From Glycine soja (lineage: Eukaryota; Streptophyta; Magnoliopsida; Fabales; Fabaceae), in NCBI RefSeq assembly GCF_004193775.1, contig NC_041016.1:47802767-47866766 (forward strand): a stretch of 64,000 nt of DNA, given 5' to 3'. Of the stretch, positions 49,702 to 60,608 are shown piece after piece. The translations under genes were made by a program, and so were the position numbers. Below the pieces are notes generated by a model. That model was not told where the DNA came from, searched no databases, and saw only the letters and a program-made list of their open reading frames with translations. How positions within the stretch are numbered: the stretch's first letter is position 1; every line of letters begins with the position of its first letter.

Positions 49702-50983
49702 TGTTGATTGCTTACGACAAGTGTATCGATTCACACAAGTAGTATAAAATGGTAAGACTGAATATCATATCCACAGGAAATTTGTTTCACCTAGACTATG
49801 TATATTCAGTGTGTAAACACTTATAAGGTTTGAAATAAAGCAAATATTAAGTTCTGCACTATTAAACTATTTGAACAAAAACAAAATATTCAAAGCTATA
49901 GAAAGTGACAACTATCAAATTAAAAGCGTTGGGGAGTGTCCTATTGAATTTCTTTTGCTGTATAAAATGTGTTTTTCTCTATTTAACGTTATTCTAGTGT
50001 TCTTATACTGAGAAATTACTCAAACCATGATTCCTCACATGAATGAGCCTAACTCTCTTTAGCCTTTGTTCTTGATTTCTCAACAAACTTGTTCTAAAAG
50101 AGTTGCACTAAGCCTACAATGTAAAATAGACTAGATCACTACACTCCATTCTTAGACATATAGATTTCTAGCTTGCTCTATCAAGTTCTAAGGTTTTAAA
50201 GCATTTTCCAATACTAAAAAAACCTAACTTACACATACATATGGGTGATCAGGCCACAAGCATGTAAAATAAGCATAGATAGAAGCAAATAACACAAAGA
50301 AATAACATTAAATAGGTAGTAAGAGTATTACATCAAGAGGTTCAATAGTAACTCCCATACAAAGAGGCTTAGCCTTCCATTAGAATCAAAGCTTCAAAAT
50401 TCAAGAAGAAAACTATTTTTGGTGAAAGAAATATGGAAGAAAATGGTGGAGAATGTCTTCTCTAGCCTCTCAACCCTAAATCTCTCTGTTTTTCACGGAG
50501 ACAAGCTCTCTTTGCTGCTCAAAGTCCATTTTTTTTCATTTCTGCCAACCTCAGTGTTTTAAAGGCTCTTGGACTCTTCAGCTTTCGAAGGCTCGCTCAG
50601 CGAGCATGTCTCGTTGAACAAGAGTAAGTGAAAATCCGCTAAGCGAGCATGGGCGCGCTAAGCATGAGAAGAGACAACATCCTCGTTGGGCGGGCTGGCT
50701 ACGCGCTGGGAGTGCAGATCTCTGACTTATCCACTTCTAGGGTTTCCCATTCGCTAAGCAAGCTAGATGCCTCGCTAAGTGGATGCATCTCGCTTAGCCA
50801 ATCTACCTCACTAAGCGAGTCATCAACAACTTTTACCTTCTCTTCTTTGGCCTGAAACAAAGTTAGATTCAACAAAGTTAGAAAATATGTACAATTTCTA
50901 AAAAAAGAACCATAAATTAGAGGCACATTGCTATTTCATTGCAAATTTTCAATACCAAACTAATTCATGAATAACAACTAACA
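49702..50983 (-). repeat. 3' LTR of the gypsy element
   Basis: Begins TGTTGATTGC and ends CTAACA in plus-strand reading, so TG/CA ends are kept. It aligns along its length with 58360-59681 but lacks about 40 bases near 50875 that are present in the other copy. Substitutions are scattered and fairly few by eye. It contains several CGCTAAGCGAG-type half-sites at about 50590-50820. Confidence 0.92.
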
Positions 50984-50998
50984 AACTCCCTCAAATTT
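50984..50998 (-). promoter_or_regulatory. Polypurine tract of the gypsy element
   Basis: Directly beside the 3' LTR, the minus strand reads AAATTTGAGGGAGTT. The purine-rich GAGGGAG part is the expected primer site for plus-strand DNA synthesis. Confidence 0.65.
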
Positions 50999-52354
50999 AC
51001 AGTTTTGCTTGTCCTCAAGCAAAGGATAATAGTTTACTTGTCCTCAAGTGACAGGAATCAACAGTGGTTAGCCAAAATTGTGTTTGTTTCAAATGTTTCA
51101 ATCACATGAATAGAGAAATGAAGCAATGCTTCAACCAACAACCTTTCACAATGATATGCTGTATTTCAGAGATATGAACATGTCTATTAAGCAGTACAAA
51201 TAAAATAAGCTAGCAAGCATGACAGGTATCAAGGAAGGTTAACCAAGCTTAATCCTCACGGCCACTATTTCTCTCATATGCACAAGTGTTTAAGGTAGTT
51301 CTTCGAATAAACAACCAACACAAGTCTCAACTTTTGCAATTCATCTCATTCCATACAATCACAAACACACAAAAATGAATTTGAAGGACTTTCTTGGCTT
51401 GTAATGAGGCTGGGCTACAAACAATTAATGGTTTTTCTAGGATGCAAAACTTAGGTTCTAGGAGAGCATTCATCCTTAGATCACCTTTTTCTTTAATTCC
51501 CAGCTTCTATTGGCATGCCACAAGCATAATAGAATTCAACTTAAGCAACAACATGCAGAGTTTCACTTATTCTTGAAATTTTCATCTTTCTCTCTTTTTT
51601 TATTTATTTTTTATTTTTTCTTTTAGCAGCTTATGATTACTGCTACTATATATGGTTTTCTGTGGCTGTTGCTTTCATTCCTGCAATCAAAATCACCCAA
51701 ACACACTCCCCCAAATTTGGGAAAAATTTGTCCTAAACCATAATGCTCTCCTATAACCTAAGGAAAGGTAAACAGAGATCAAATTGCATTTAGGCTTAGG
51801 GTTCAAGAACTCATTCAATTATATTCAAGCTCAAAATGGGTGCAAGGGTTTAATCATTCATGAACAAGGTAAGGCTGTTTGGCTAACTGGCTAAATCAGA
51901 TTAATCATGGCCTTCATCATTTCCAAATCATGCATTCATTCAGCATTCAGAGATTCATGCAAAAATTGGTACTTGATGCTAGTCGATCTCTCACAATTTA
52001 GATTCACACATCTCAACGGGTTATAGCAAATGATTACCTTCACTATTTACCTGCCAAACAAACTAACATTTTCACTCACGCCCCTAATTTCATGTTCTTT
52101 CTCTTCTAACTACCGCATAGTTATTCAAGGCAAATGATCTAGAAACGCAAATCACTCAATTCATGCAATCAATTCAATTCAAACCAATCAACAAACACCA
52201 GGAATTAAAACCAAAAGATGTTTCAAAAACCACTGTGCATAATCCAAAAACAGTAAACTATTCAAAAAGCTGTAAAATGTGCTAAGTAAATAAATAACTA
52301 AACTAAAATTTAAAAACTGTTTAAGGAGCAGAAAAATAAAATGGAATCCTATCA
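50999..52354 (-). other. Non-coding 3' region of the gypsy element
   Basis: About 1.35 kb between the third ORF and the polypurine tract. No coding frame or clear repeat is visible, apart from a doubled TTGTCCTCAAG word near 51010-51045. Long non-coding 3' regions are usual in Athila-group elements. Confidence 0.5.
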
Positions 52355-53751
52355 TCAATCATCCTGGGCTGGTGCTGGGTCATCATGAGGTGTAGTGGGG
52401 GCATCCTGAGCAGGCATCAGAGTGTGTTGTGCTGGAGTGGGCCAAGGATCCCAAGTGCCCTGTGCCGCAGCGACATCCGCTACGTAGTCTGTATCAACGC
52501 CGGTCTCTGCTGCGCCATCCTCATCAGTGACCTATATGGGCGTGGTCGCAGGTGTGTCATCTGGCGTCTCCTCTGCCTCTGCCTCTAGCTGCGGCTCCTG
52601 GGCTATAGGAGCCTCACCTCCCCAGAAGAAGAAGGTTGGACTCCTGGCCAGGCCACCTGGGCCATAAAGGCTTCTATGCTGATGATGGGCCTCTACTGAG
52701 CCAGGTCATAGATACTTTGCATCACCAGGCATAAGCCGTGGTGGAGGCTCTGCAGCATTGGCACTATCACATTTGTGCTCGAAGTGAAGGGGCCGGAGGG
52801 TGCTAGAGAAGGAACTAGTGCTGGTGTAGGTGCTAGAGTGGGAGCAGGGGTAGAACTAGAAGCATCTGAAGGACCTCGAGCCCTAGCCTTGTGGGACCCA
52901 AGAAATGTGATCGTCGGATCCTATGGGTTCCAGTAGTTCTTCCTGATGTAGGCCAAGTTAATGGTCGGACTCAGGGACTCAAAGGTGAGGGAATTAGCAA
53001 CAACTCTTCTGGCGATGCATAAGGTTGTGATAAGCACAGGAAATCCGAGCTGAGAGGAGTTGGGTTGGGCCATCTGTGATATCTGTCTAGAAATGATGAA
53101 GCCTACGTCCATGTCCATCTTCATCACCAGCCCGTAGACTAACCTTGCCATATCCATGTTCAGATCAGACATGTGAGAAGTGGGGGCGAGGTTAGAATAA
53201 GATAAGACGCTCTAGGTCTAAGCCAATGTGGTGAGGTCCTTCCTCAGGAGCTTCCAGGGGACTCCCTTAGCATTAAGCATAAAACCCCACCCTGGAATGC
53301 ACAATCTGGCGGCGAGCTCCTGAGGGTCTGGGTGAGTGTGACAGAATCTGGAGTATGTTGAATATCGCTCCCCTGGCTCCAAAACCACGGGGGTCTTTAG
53401 AAACTCGTTCAATGTTGCAACATCGAACTTAATCAGCTTGCCCTGCACTCTGCAATGTCTAGAGGACTTGTCTTATGGATCAAAGAGATTAGCATAGAAT
53501 TCCTTGACCAGGGCCACAACAATGTGGTTATCTGGCTGCCTGGTCAAGGCCCGATGCCACCTACACCGCTCGAGCTCCTGTTGGAACTCGTCGTACTAAG
53601 TAACCTGCAGCTCAACATTCCTCTCTAGGAGGATGTTTCTGGCATGGATATTCTGCTCGTATCTCTCCCATGCGACCTCAGAAACGAACCGTGAGGTGTC
53701 ATAGGGTTCCTGAGGTCGAGAAGTGGGAGCTCTTCTCTTTCTAGAGGCCAT
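52355..53751 (-). pseudogene. Third ORF of the gypsy element (legume 'putative plant transposon protein' type), decayed
   Basis: Starts at MASRKRRAPTSRPQEPYDTS (ATG at 53751) and continues WERYEQNIHARNILLERNVE. After stops and a frame change come QGKLIKFDVATLNEFLKTPV, CIPGWGFMLNAKGVPWKLL and RKDLTTLA, then MDMARLVYGLVMKMDMDVGF and SLSPTINLAYIRKNYWNP. A Pro/Ala/Ser-rich tail leads to a TGA at 52357-52355. Proteins of this kind are common in legume genomes as the last frame of Athila-like elements, in the position of env. I see no signal peptide or membrane segment, so an envelope role is not supported. At least three in-frame stops (before about 53587, near 53219, and at about 52920) make it inactive. 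Confidence 0.75.
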
Positions 53752-53829
53752 CTGCACCAAAACAAGCAAAGGAATGAAGTTAGACAAGGTTTATTGAAAA
53801 CAGATAACAGAAAAACAAAATAGGAAAAA

Positions 53830-55560
53830 GAGTTGGGTGCTTAGCGAGACTGGCTCGCTTAGCGCGCCTTCAGAAAATAACATGCATGCGCATAGCATGC
53901 AAGGCGCGCTTAGTGTGACAATAGAACAAATATAGACTCTGGCTAAGCGAGACACCCTCGCTTAGCTGAAACAACACTGTGGCTAAGCGAGCATGGCTCG
54001 CTAAGCCTTATTCTCTAACAGAGAGCTAATTGCGCTTAGCGAGCACGGCTCGCTTAGCGCGACACACTACACAGGCTTAGAGCCAGTGGGCACTTAGCAG
54101 GACTGACTACTGCAACATTAATGGCTTAGCGAGACAGACTCGCTAAGCCTTATTCTAAGACAAAGAGGTAATTGCGCTTAGCGAGCATGGCTTGCTTAGC
54201 GCATGCACAAAAGCCTACATAACTAAATTACTTTGGGCTTAGCGAGACAGACTTGCTTAGCCCAGGCTTATTCACAACAAAGGCATGTTGGGCTTAGCGA
54301 GTGTGGCTCACTTAGCCGCAACCAGAATACCAAACGCCTCTAAGTCATAGTCCTAACTAAGTGTACTCGCTAAGCGCGACATGCTGGCTGAGCGAGTTCA
54401 TACGAACTCAGAAATTAAAAACTAAAATTTAAAGGCTCGCTAAGCCATAGTGCAATGGCTTAGCGAGTTCATACAAATATGCAGAAATTCAAACAAAAAT
54501 GATGAACTCGCTTAGCGGGACAGGGCCAACTTAGCATGTTCATCAAAAACCCATAAATTCAACCACAATGGATGAACTCGCTTAGCGGGTAGGGCTCGCT
54601 TATAGAGTGCATCAAAATTTCTAGAAAATAGGGCTTCGAAGCCTCAACTCCCTAGCCACTTTTCAGGCATAGGAAGCCTGAAGCTTAGCCCTGCAAACAA
54701 CCTGCATTATGTCCTAAACTAAAGCCCTAACAACATACTAACTAAACAAATAACTACAAATCAACAACATCAAATCATAGAAAAACTCATAAGTCTTCTA
54801 CCCTAGGGTTCATAACTTAAATTAAACAAAAAGTAAAGGAGACTTACTTGGATTGCAGAGGTGAGTGAAATGAAGACAAGAAGCAGAGAAAGATGAGCAT
54901 AGTGCAAGATTATGCAAATGATTGCAAACTGATAGTGTGCAATCATAGGAGGATGCAAAGGTAACTTCCCTAAGGCAGTTATGTTTTATTTTTGGTAGTT
55001 TCGATCTGCTTGTTAAGCGCGAGTGACTCGCTAAGCGAGCACTCAATGACGTTTGAATTTTCAGAATTTAAATTCATGCGCTTAGCGAGACTAACTCGCT
55101 TAGCCCAATTCGAAAAAAATAGTAAACCTGAGAGGTTTTTAGGCTTAGGGCACAGGTGTGCGCTTAGCGAGTTATGTAGCTCTGATTGGTCTGCAACTTT
55201 CACTAAGCGGGATATGGCTCGCTCAGCGGATTAAATGCCTTTTGATGTAGTAGTGGGGTCGCGCTTAGCGAGATGGTCTCGCTTAGTGCTATTGCCATTC
55301 TAGAGAAGGATTTGGGCTTAGCGGGATGACCCGCTTAGCCCAATTATCATAAAGGTCCAGGCAGAGAGCCTTTTGTGCTTAACGCATAGGCGCGCTTAGT
55401 GAAAGACTACGTCGCACTCAGCGAGTTGCCTCGCTTAGCCCTATTCTATTAAATGCACAACCCGAGGGGTTGGCGTGCTTAGCGAGAGATGCTACTCGCT
55501 CAACGCATAGGTTATGGCTCGCTTAGCGCATGGGGCGCGGTGAGCGAGTTGGATGACTGA
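53830..55560. repeat. Array of paired palindromic half-sites (GCTTAGCGAG / CTCGCTAAGC)
   Basis: By eye I count about 44 close matches to GGCTTAGCGAG or its complement, grouped mostly as inverted pairs 15-18 bp apart (for example 54123 with 54139, 54236 with 54252, 55261 with 55277, 55477 with 55494). Each pair can form a hairpin with an 11-bp stem and a 4-7-base loop. The gap 54610-55005 has none and is ordinary sequence. The same half-sites occur in both LTRs. The array lies where reverse transcriptase and integrase would be expected, and no coding frame crosses it. Confidence 0.85.
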
Positions 55561-55751
55561 AAATTTTCTAAGTTCTTTCCTCATCCCATACTTCAGATAA
55601 GCTTTTGGCCAACCCCTTTATCATACAAAACATGCTTAACACCTTACTCTAGCAATCTCAAATGAGTCAAAACCTAACTGCATGCATTGATTAACAGAAA
55701 AATGATTGAGAAAATTAAGAAAAAGCTAGGTTGCCTCCCAATATGTTACCT

Positions 55752-56756
55752 CTAGGGGTCCTGTAACACCTTAGCCCTGGCCACCAGAGCTGTCTTATTC
55801 TCAATCTTCTCCATCTTGGAACAAACATTTTGGTCATTTGCATGTTTCACTGCATCAAATAAATTGAAAGTAACCTTCTGATCATCTATCCTCATCTCAA
55901 GGTTACCCTTTCCCATATCAACCACACAATTGGATGTCAACATGAATGGATGACCTAGAATCAATGGAATTTAGGTGTCCTCTTTAATGTCCATAATCAC
56001 AAAATCTACAGGGAAAGTAAAGTGACGCACTTTGACCAATACATCCTCCACTACACCATATGGCCTTGTGATTGAGCGATCCGCTAGCTGCAATGTCATT
56101 CTTGTTTGTAGGATTTCCAACTCCCCAATCCTTCTACACATGGATAGAGGCATCAAATTTATTCTAGCCCCTAAATTGATAAGCGTTTTTCCAACTGACA
56201 CAGCACCAATTGAGCAAGGAATGGTAACACTTCTTGGATCCTTATATTTTGCTGGAAGGATCCTCTGGATGATAGCACTACAATTGCCTTCCACCACAAT
56301 GTTGTCACTGTGGATGTATTTTCCCTTCTTGGTCAGCAGATCGTTGAGAAATTTGGAGTAGAGTGGCATCTATTGCAAGGCTTCTCCAGAAGGAATAGTG
56401 ATCTCCAATTTCTTGAAAATATCAAGGAAACGAGAAAAGTTTCGTTCCTTGTCCTTCTTAGATGGCACCAAAGGATATGGTGCTTCTTTTCCTGAATTGG
56501 GGACAACCTCCTTCTTCTTCCCTTTCACTAGCTCACTCTTAGTCTTTTTCTCTCCATTCTCTCTTCTTTCATCCCCCTCACGGTTTCTTTTTTTTTTTTT
56601 TGCATTTTTCTCATTTTCTTCTTCCTTATCTTCATTTATTTTTCTCTCCTCCATCTGATCTCCTTCTTTTTCTCTTTCTCCCTCAGCTCCTAACTTCTTC
56701 TCCTCACTAATCCTACTATCATTCTCCATAATGATCTTTCTTTTACTTCTGGTCAT
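55752..56756 (-). pseudogene. Linker and aspartic protease region of the gypsy element, decayed
   Basis: From 56756 the frame gives a Lys/Glu-rich linker, then NFSRFLDIFKKLEITIPSGE, a TAG at 56370, and MPLYSKFLNDLLTKKGKYIH, IVVEGNCSAIIQRILP. The retropepsin part follows (TIPCSIGAVSVGKTLINLGA, INLMPLSMCRRIGELEI, LQLADRSITRPYGVVEDVLV, FPVDFVIMDI). A second stop at about 55970 precedes PLILGHPFMLTSNCVVDMGK. The family active-site triplet is D-L-G or D-[ST]-G. Here the residue in that place is Asn (LINLGA), so the catalytic Asp is lost. The frame ends near 55752 and no reverse transcriptase follows. Confidence 0.82.
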
Positions 56757-57986
56757 AATAGCCTTGTATTCTTCCTTGGGATTTTTCTCAGTGTTAGCTC
56801 CACTTGGATCTCTAGGTTCTTGATGGCTGACTCAGTGCTCTTATGATTAGACATTGAGACCTGCATAAATTGAGCCAAAGTTTCTTCCAACTTGGTGGTC
56901 CTCTCATACAAGTTAGGCCCTTGATTAAGAGGTCTGTTGGAAGGTCCTCCTTGATCTTTGTTGAACTGATTCCCTAGATGTGATCTCCATCCTTGCCCTT
57001 GATTTTGATTTAAATTCCCTCCTTGCTGATAACCTGAAAAACTGCCTGAATGAAATCCTTGTCTGTTTTGATTACCCATGTAGTTTAACTCTTTGGCTGA
57101 ATCATCTTGGCGTATACAACAGCCAGATTCATGAGCTCCTCCCTAAATACTACAGCCTTCAACCTACATAATAGCTGAATAGAGGGCTGAGCTACTTGTA
57201 ACTGTGTTGGCAATTTGCTGAGTGTTTCTATAAGTGATTCCAGCTGCTTGGCTAACAACTTATTCTGTGCCAACAATGCGTCTTTTGAAGAGAGTTCCAA
57301 CAGGCTTCTTTGGTGGGTATATGTGTTCTATCACACCAAATAGCATGATCACTAGCAACCATGTTCTCAATGAGCTCCATTGCTTCCTCTAGAGTTTTCA
57401 ACTTAATCTTTCCTCCAGCAGAAGCATTTAACAATTGCTTGGACTGTGGTCTCAAACCATTAACAAATATATTCAACTGGATAGGCTCTGTGAACCCATG
57501 AGTAGGTGTCTTCCGCAGCAAGCTACGGAATCGTTCTAATGCTTCACTCAAAGACTCATCTGGAAACTGATGGAATGAAGAAATGGCCGCTTTGCCCTCA
57601 GTTGTTTTTGATTTAGGGAAGTATCTCTTCATAAATTTTTCTACTACTTCCTCCCATGTCTTCAAGTTGTTCCCCTTGAAAGAATGCAGCCATCTCTTTG
57701 CTTCACTAGCTAAAGAGAATGAAAACAAGCTTAGCCTTATTGCATATTCCGACACCCCTGCGATCTTCACTGTATTGCAGATTTCTATGTAAGTTGCAAG
57801 GTGTGCATAAGGGTCTTCATTGGGCAGACCATGAAAAGGATTTCCTTGAATTAGCTAAATCAAGGAATGTGGATAGCAAATATTATGTGCTTGGACTTCC
57901 AGTCGCACAATACTTATGAAAAATTGCGGCACGGTAGAGCTGGAGTAGTCCTCAAGAGTAACCTTCTGTGGTTGCTCGTCCGCCAT
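56753..57986 (-). pseudogene. Gag region of the gypsy element, decayed
   Basis: The likely start is MADEQPQKVTLEDYSSSTVP at 57986. After a TAG at about 57856 the frame continues LIQGNPFHGLPNEDPYAHLA and into a Retrotrans_gag domain: SLASEAKRWLHSFKGNNLKT, WEEVVEKFMKRYFPKSKT, SLSEALERFRSLLRKTP and HGFTEPIQLNIFVNGLRPQS. A frameshift near 57300 leads to LLAKQLESLIETLSKLP, another near 57080 to a Gly/Gln/Asn-rich stretch (MGNQNRQGFHSGSFSG), and then YERTTKLEETLAQFMQVSMS and IKNLEIQVE. The product would be the structural protein of the element's particle. The stops and frameshifts make it defective. Confidence 0.85.
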
Positions 57987-58334
57987 GATATAAGCTTCTG
58001 ATACAGCAACTTCGGATTCCCTCAAGTTTGCTAGAAATGATGAAGATGATTCGGATAAAAGAGTTCTCTCGATGCTTGGATTGACTATTCTATCCTGCAA
58101 AGCCTTTCTCCTTTTTTTTTGCGTTGTTTCTCCTGCAAGTAGCTTCAATCTCCAAATCTAGTGGAGCTAAATCCCTGCTGAAGAATTACCTCGCATACAA
58201 GAAGCAACTAAACAGAGCAACAGTTAACCAAGTCAAGAGGAAAAAATTGAATTCTAACTATTCACAATAAATAATCAAAGAATTTAGAATAAATGTTTCC
58301 AAACTGAATTATACTATCTAAGTGGAAAGAAAAA

Positions 58335-58353
58335 TTCCCCGGCAATGGCGCCA
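58335..58353 (-). promoter_or_regulatory. Primer-binding site, tRNA-Asp type
   Basis: Six bases inside the 5' LTR, the plus strand reads TTCCCCGGCAATGGCGCCA. This matches the 3' end of plant tRNA-Asp except for one base (A for C in CAACGG), as far as I know that tRNA. This primer class is typical of Athila-group elements and fixes the element's orientation as minus. Confidence 0.8.
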
Positions 58354-58359
58354 AAAACT

Positions 58360-59681
58360 TATTGATTACTTATGGCAAGTGTACCGATTTGCACAAGTAG
58401 TATAAAATGATAAGACCGAGTATCATATCCACAAGAAATTTGTTTCACCTAGACTATGTATATTCAATATGTAAACACTTATAAGGTTTGAAATAGAGCA
58501 AATATTAAGTTCTGCACTATTAAACTATTTGAACAAAAACAAAATATTCAAAGCTATAAAAAGTGACAACTATCAAATTAAAAGCGTTGGGGAGTGTCCT
58601 ACTGAATATCTCTTGCTATATAAAATGTATTTTTCTCTATTTAACGTTATTCTAGTGTTCTTACACTGAGAAATTACTCAAACCATGATTCCTCACATGA
58701 ATGAGCCTAACTCTTTTTAACCTTTGTTCTTGATTCCTCAACAAACTTATTCTAAAAGAGTTGCACTAAGCCTACACTGTAAAATAGACTAGATCACTGC
58801 ACTTCATTCCTAGACATATGGATTTCTAGCTTACTCTATCAAGTTCTAAGGTTTTAAAGCATTTTCCAATACTAAAAAAACCTAACTACACATACATATG
58901 GGTGATCAGGCCACAAACATGTAAAATAAGCATAGATAGAAGCAAATAACACAGAGAAATAACATTAAATAGGTAGTAAGAGTATTACATCAAGAGGTTC
59001 AGTAGTAACTCCCATACAAAGAGGCTTAGCCTTCCATTAGAATCAAAGCTTCAAAATTCAAGAAGAAAACTATTTTTGGTGAAAGAAATATGGAAGAAAA
59101 TGGTGGAGAATGTCTTCTCTAGCCTCTCAACCCTAAATCTCTCTGTTTTTCATGGAGACAAGCTCTCTTTGCTGCTCAAAGTCCATTTGTTTTCATTTCT
59201 GCCAACCTCGGTGTTTTAAAGGCTCTTGGACTCTTCAGCTTTCGAAGACTCGCTCAGCGAGCATGTCTTGTTGAACGAGAGTAAGTGAAAATCCGCTAAG
59301 CGAGCATGGGCGCGCTAAGCATGAGAAGAGACAACATCCTTGCTGGGCGGGCTGGCTGCGCGCTGGGCGTGCAGATCTCTAACTTATCATCTTCTAGGGT
59401 TTCCCATCCGCTAAGCGAGCTGGATGCCTCGCTAAGCGAATGCATCTCGCTTAGTTAATCTGCCTCGCTAAGCGAGTCATCAGTAGCTTGTACCTTCTCT
59501 TCTTTAGCCTGAAACGGAGTTGGATTCAACATTAGGTCCCAAAATTGGAGTTTCTACTCTATAAAATCACAGAATAAAGAAAATATGTACAATTTCTACA
59601 AAAAGAACCATAAATTGGAGGCACATTGCTATTTCCTTGCAAATTTTCAATACCAAACTAACTCATGAATAACAAATAATA
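58360..59681 (-). repeat. 5' LTR of the gypsy element
   Basis: Pairs with 49702-50983. Its terminal bases have drifted (TATTG at the start, AATA at the end, instead of TGTTG and AACA). It holds about 40 extra bases near 59530-59575 and the same CGCTAAGCGAG-type half-sites at about 59240-59480. Confidence 0.92.
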
Positions 59682-59829
59682 GCAAGTTACAGTCAACGTC
59701 AAATTTCAGGATTGTGGACTAAAATAACGAGATTTCAAAAAACTAGGGGACTAAATTTGTGAATTAAATTATAGTGGAACCAAATTCGAAATCTGAAACA
59801 AATAGGGGGACTAAATTTGCAATTCAGCT

Positions 59830-60608
59830 GCCTATTTATAACCTAATTTGACTCAACGGTGGATTTATAAGATATGTACAAGTATACAACTTATGTGAAC
59901 TACTTATATAAGATGTTGACACTTGTATCTTTGCACTTCATGTTGGAAAATTGTTGATAACAATTTTTTTGCATTTTACTGAAAGCTATATGTTTTCAAT
60001 GACTCTTTGTTATCTCCATCACACTGTCAAATCCTTTTAAATTAATACCCTTTGATCAAGAATTGAACATAACATCAGTATTATGCCCTTGGAATCAATT
60101 CTACTTCTATAAATTTTTCAAGTTACACTTAGCAAATTTTACTTGCACCCTTGACAGATTCCCCCCCAAAAATATGTGTTCGAACTTTGAGAGCAACCGC
60201 TTTTTGTACTTACTTCGAAAACATATACGTTTGACCTTTTATTTGATTAGAACAATACAGTGATTATTTATGTACAAGGATAAATTAGTCAATTACTATA
60301 CTCGCGTTTTCCACTACTTACCAGAATGTGGCATAACCAACTTGTCATCATGGGAAAAAATCAGGTATCTCTATAATGGTAATGATTAAAAAAAATTTAT
60401 CTTTAATTACATTAAAGAGTATTATCATTATCATATTCAAAAATACAATTGTTCTGTCTTTTTAGCAACCAAACAAAGAACATAATTCTCTATAAATTAG
60501 AACCTTCCTTTACTTTCTTCTCTTTCACCTTTCACTGTTGTGCTCTGAACTCAACAACTCTACAACTCCAAATCCTTCTTCTTAAAGTTCCTTCCTTTTC
60601 CTTTCACT
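59830..60608 (+). promoter_or_regulatory. Spacer and likely promoter of the third PMD gene
   Basis: The first 600 bases show no gene. TATAAATTA at 60491-60499, followed by a CT-rich leader (TTTCTTCTCTTTCACC) and the start codon at 60609, forms a plausible TATA box and 5' untranslated region of about 80 bases. This is inference from spacing and composition only. Confidence 0.4.

Larger units (their letters stand above)
49702..59681 (-). mobile_element. Ty3/gypsy Athila-like retrotransposon lacking a visible pol core, 9.98 kb
   Basis: Two LTRs (58360-59681 as 5' and 49702-50983 as 3', minus strand) flank the element, and GCAAG duplicates its target (49697-49701 and 59682-59686). In minus-strand order: 5' LTR, primer-binding site, gag, lysine/glutamate-rich linker and protease, a 1.7-kb field of palindromes, a third ORF, non-coding DNA, polypurine tract, 3' LTR. 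No reverse transcriptase, RNase H or integrase motif is visible, although a complete relative would carry them after the protease. The element therefore looks non-autonomous. The gag and protease peptides and the third ORF match those of legume Athila-group elements as I know them. The subfamily is not certain. Confidence 0.88.
49384..59829. mobile_element. Small MULE-like MITE split by the gypsy element
   Basis: The left piece (49384-49701) starts GGCTTAATTGCAAATTTAG. The right piece (59682-59829) ends with the reverse-complement pattern CTAAATTTGCAATTCAG. The inverted similarity continues inward (AGTCCCCTAG versus CTAGGGGAC, TCAACG on both sides). ACCTATTTT before and GCCTATTTA after are an imperfect 9-bp duplication. 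Removing the 9.98-kb retrotransposon leaves a non-coding element of about 0.46 kb, similar in kind to the 293-bp one at 20375. Confidence 0.6.

Noticed and set aside
52355..53751. Envelope glycoprotein gene in the gypsy element
   Set aside because: It is in the env position, but no signal peptide, membrane helix or cysteine pattern is visible; the sequence fits the legume 'putative plant transposon protein' type instead.
53830..55560. CRISPR-like array
   Set aside because: Spacing is irregular, the motif is an inverted pair rather than a direct repeat with unique spacers, and the setting is a plant retrotransposon.
56398..56658. Phe/Ser-rich plus-strand frame
   Set aside because: It is the antisense of the Lys/Glu-rich linker of the gypsy element.
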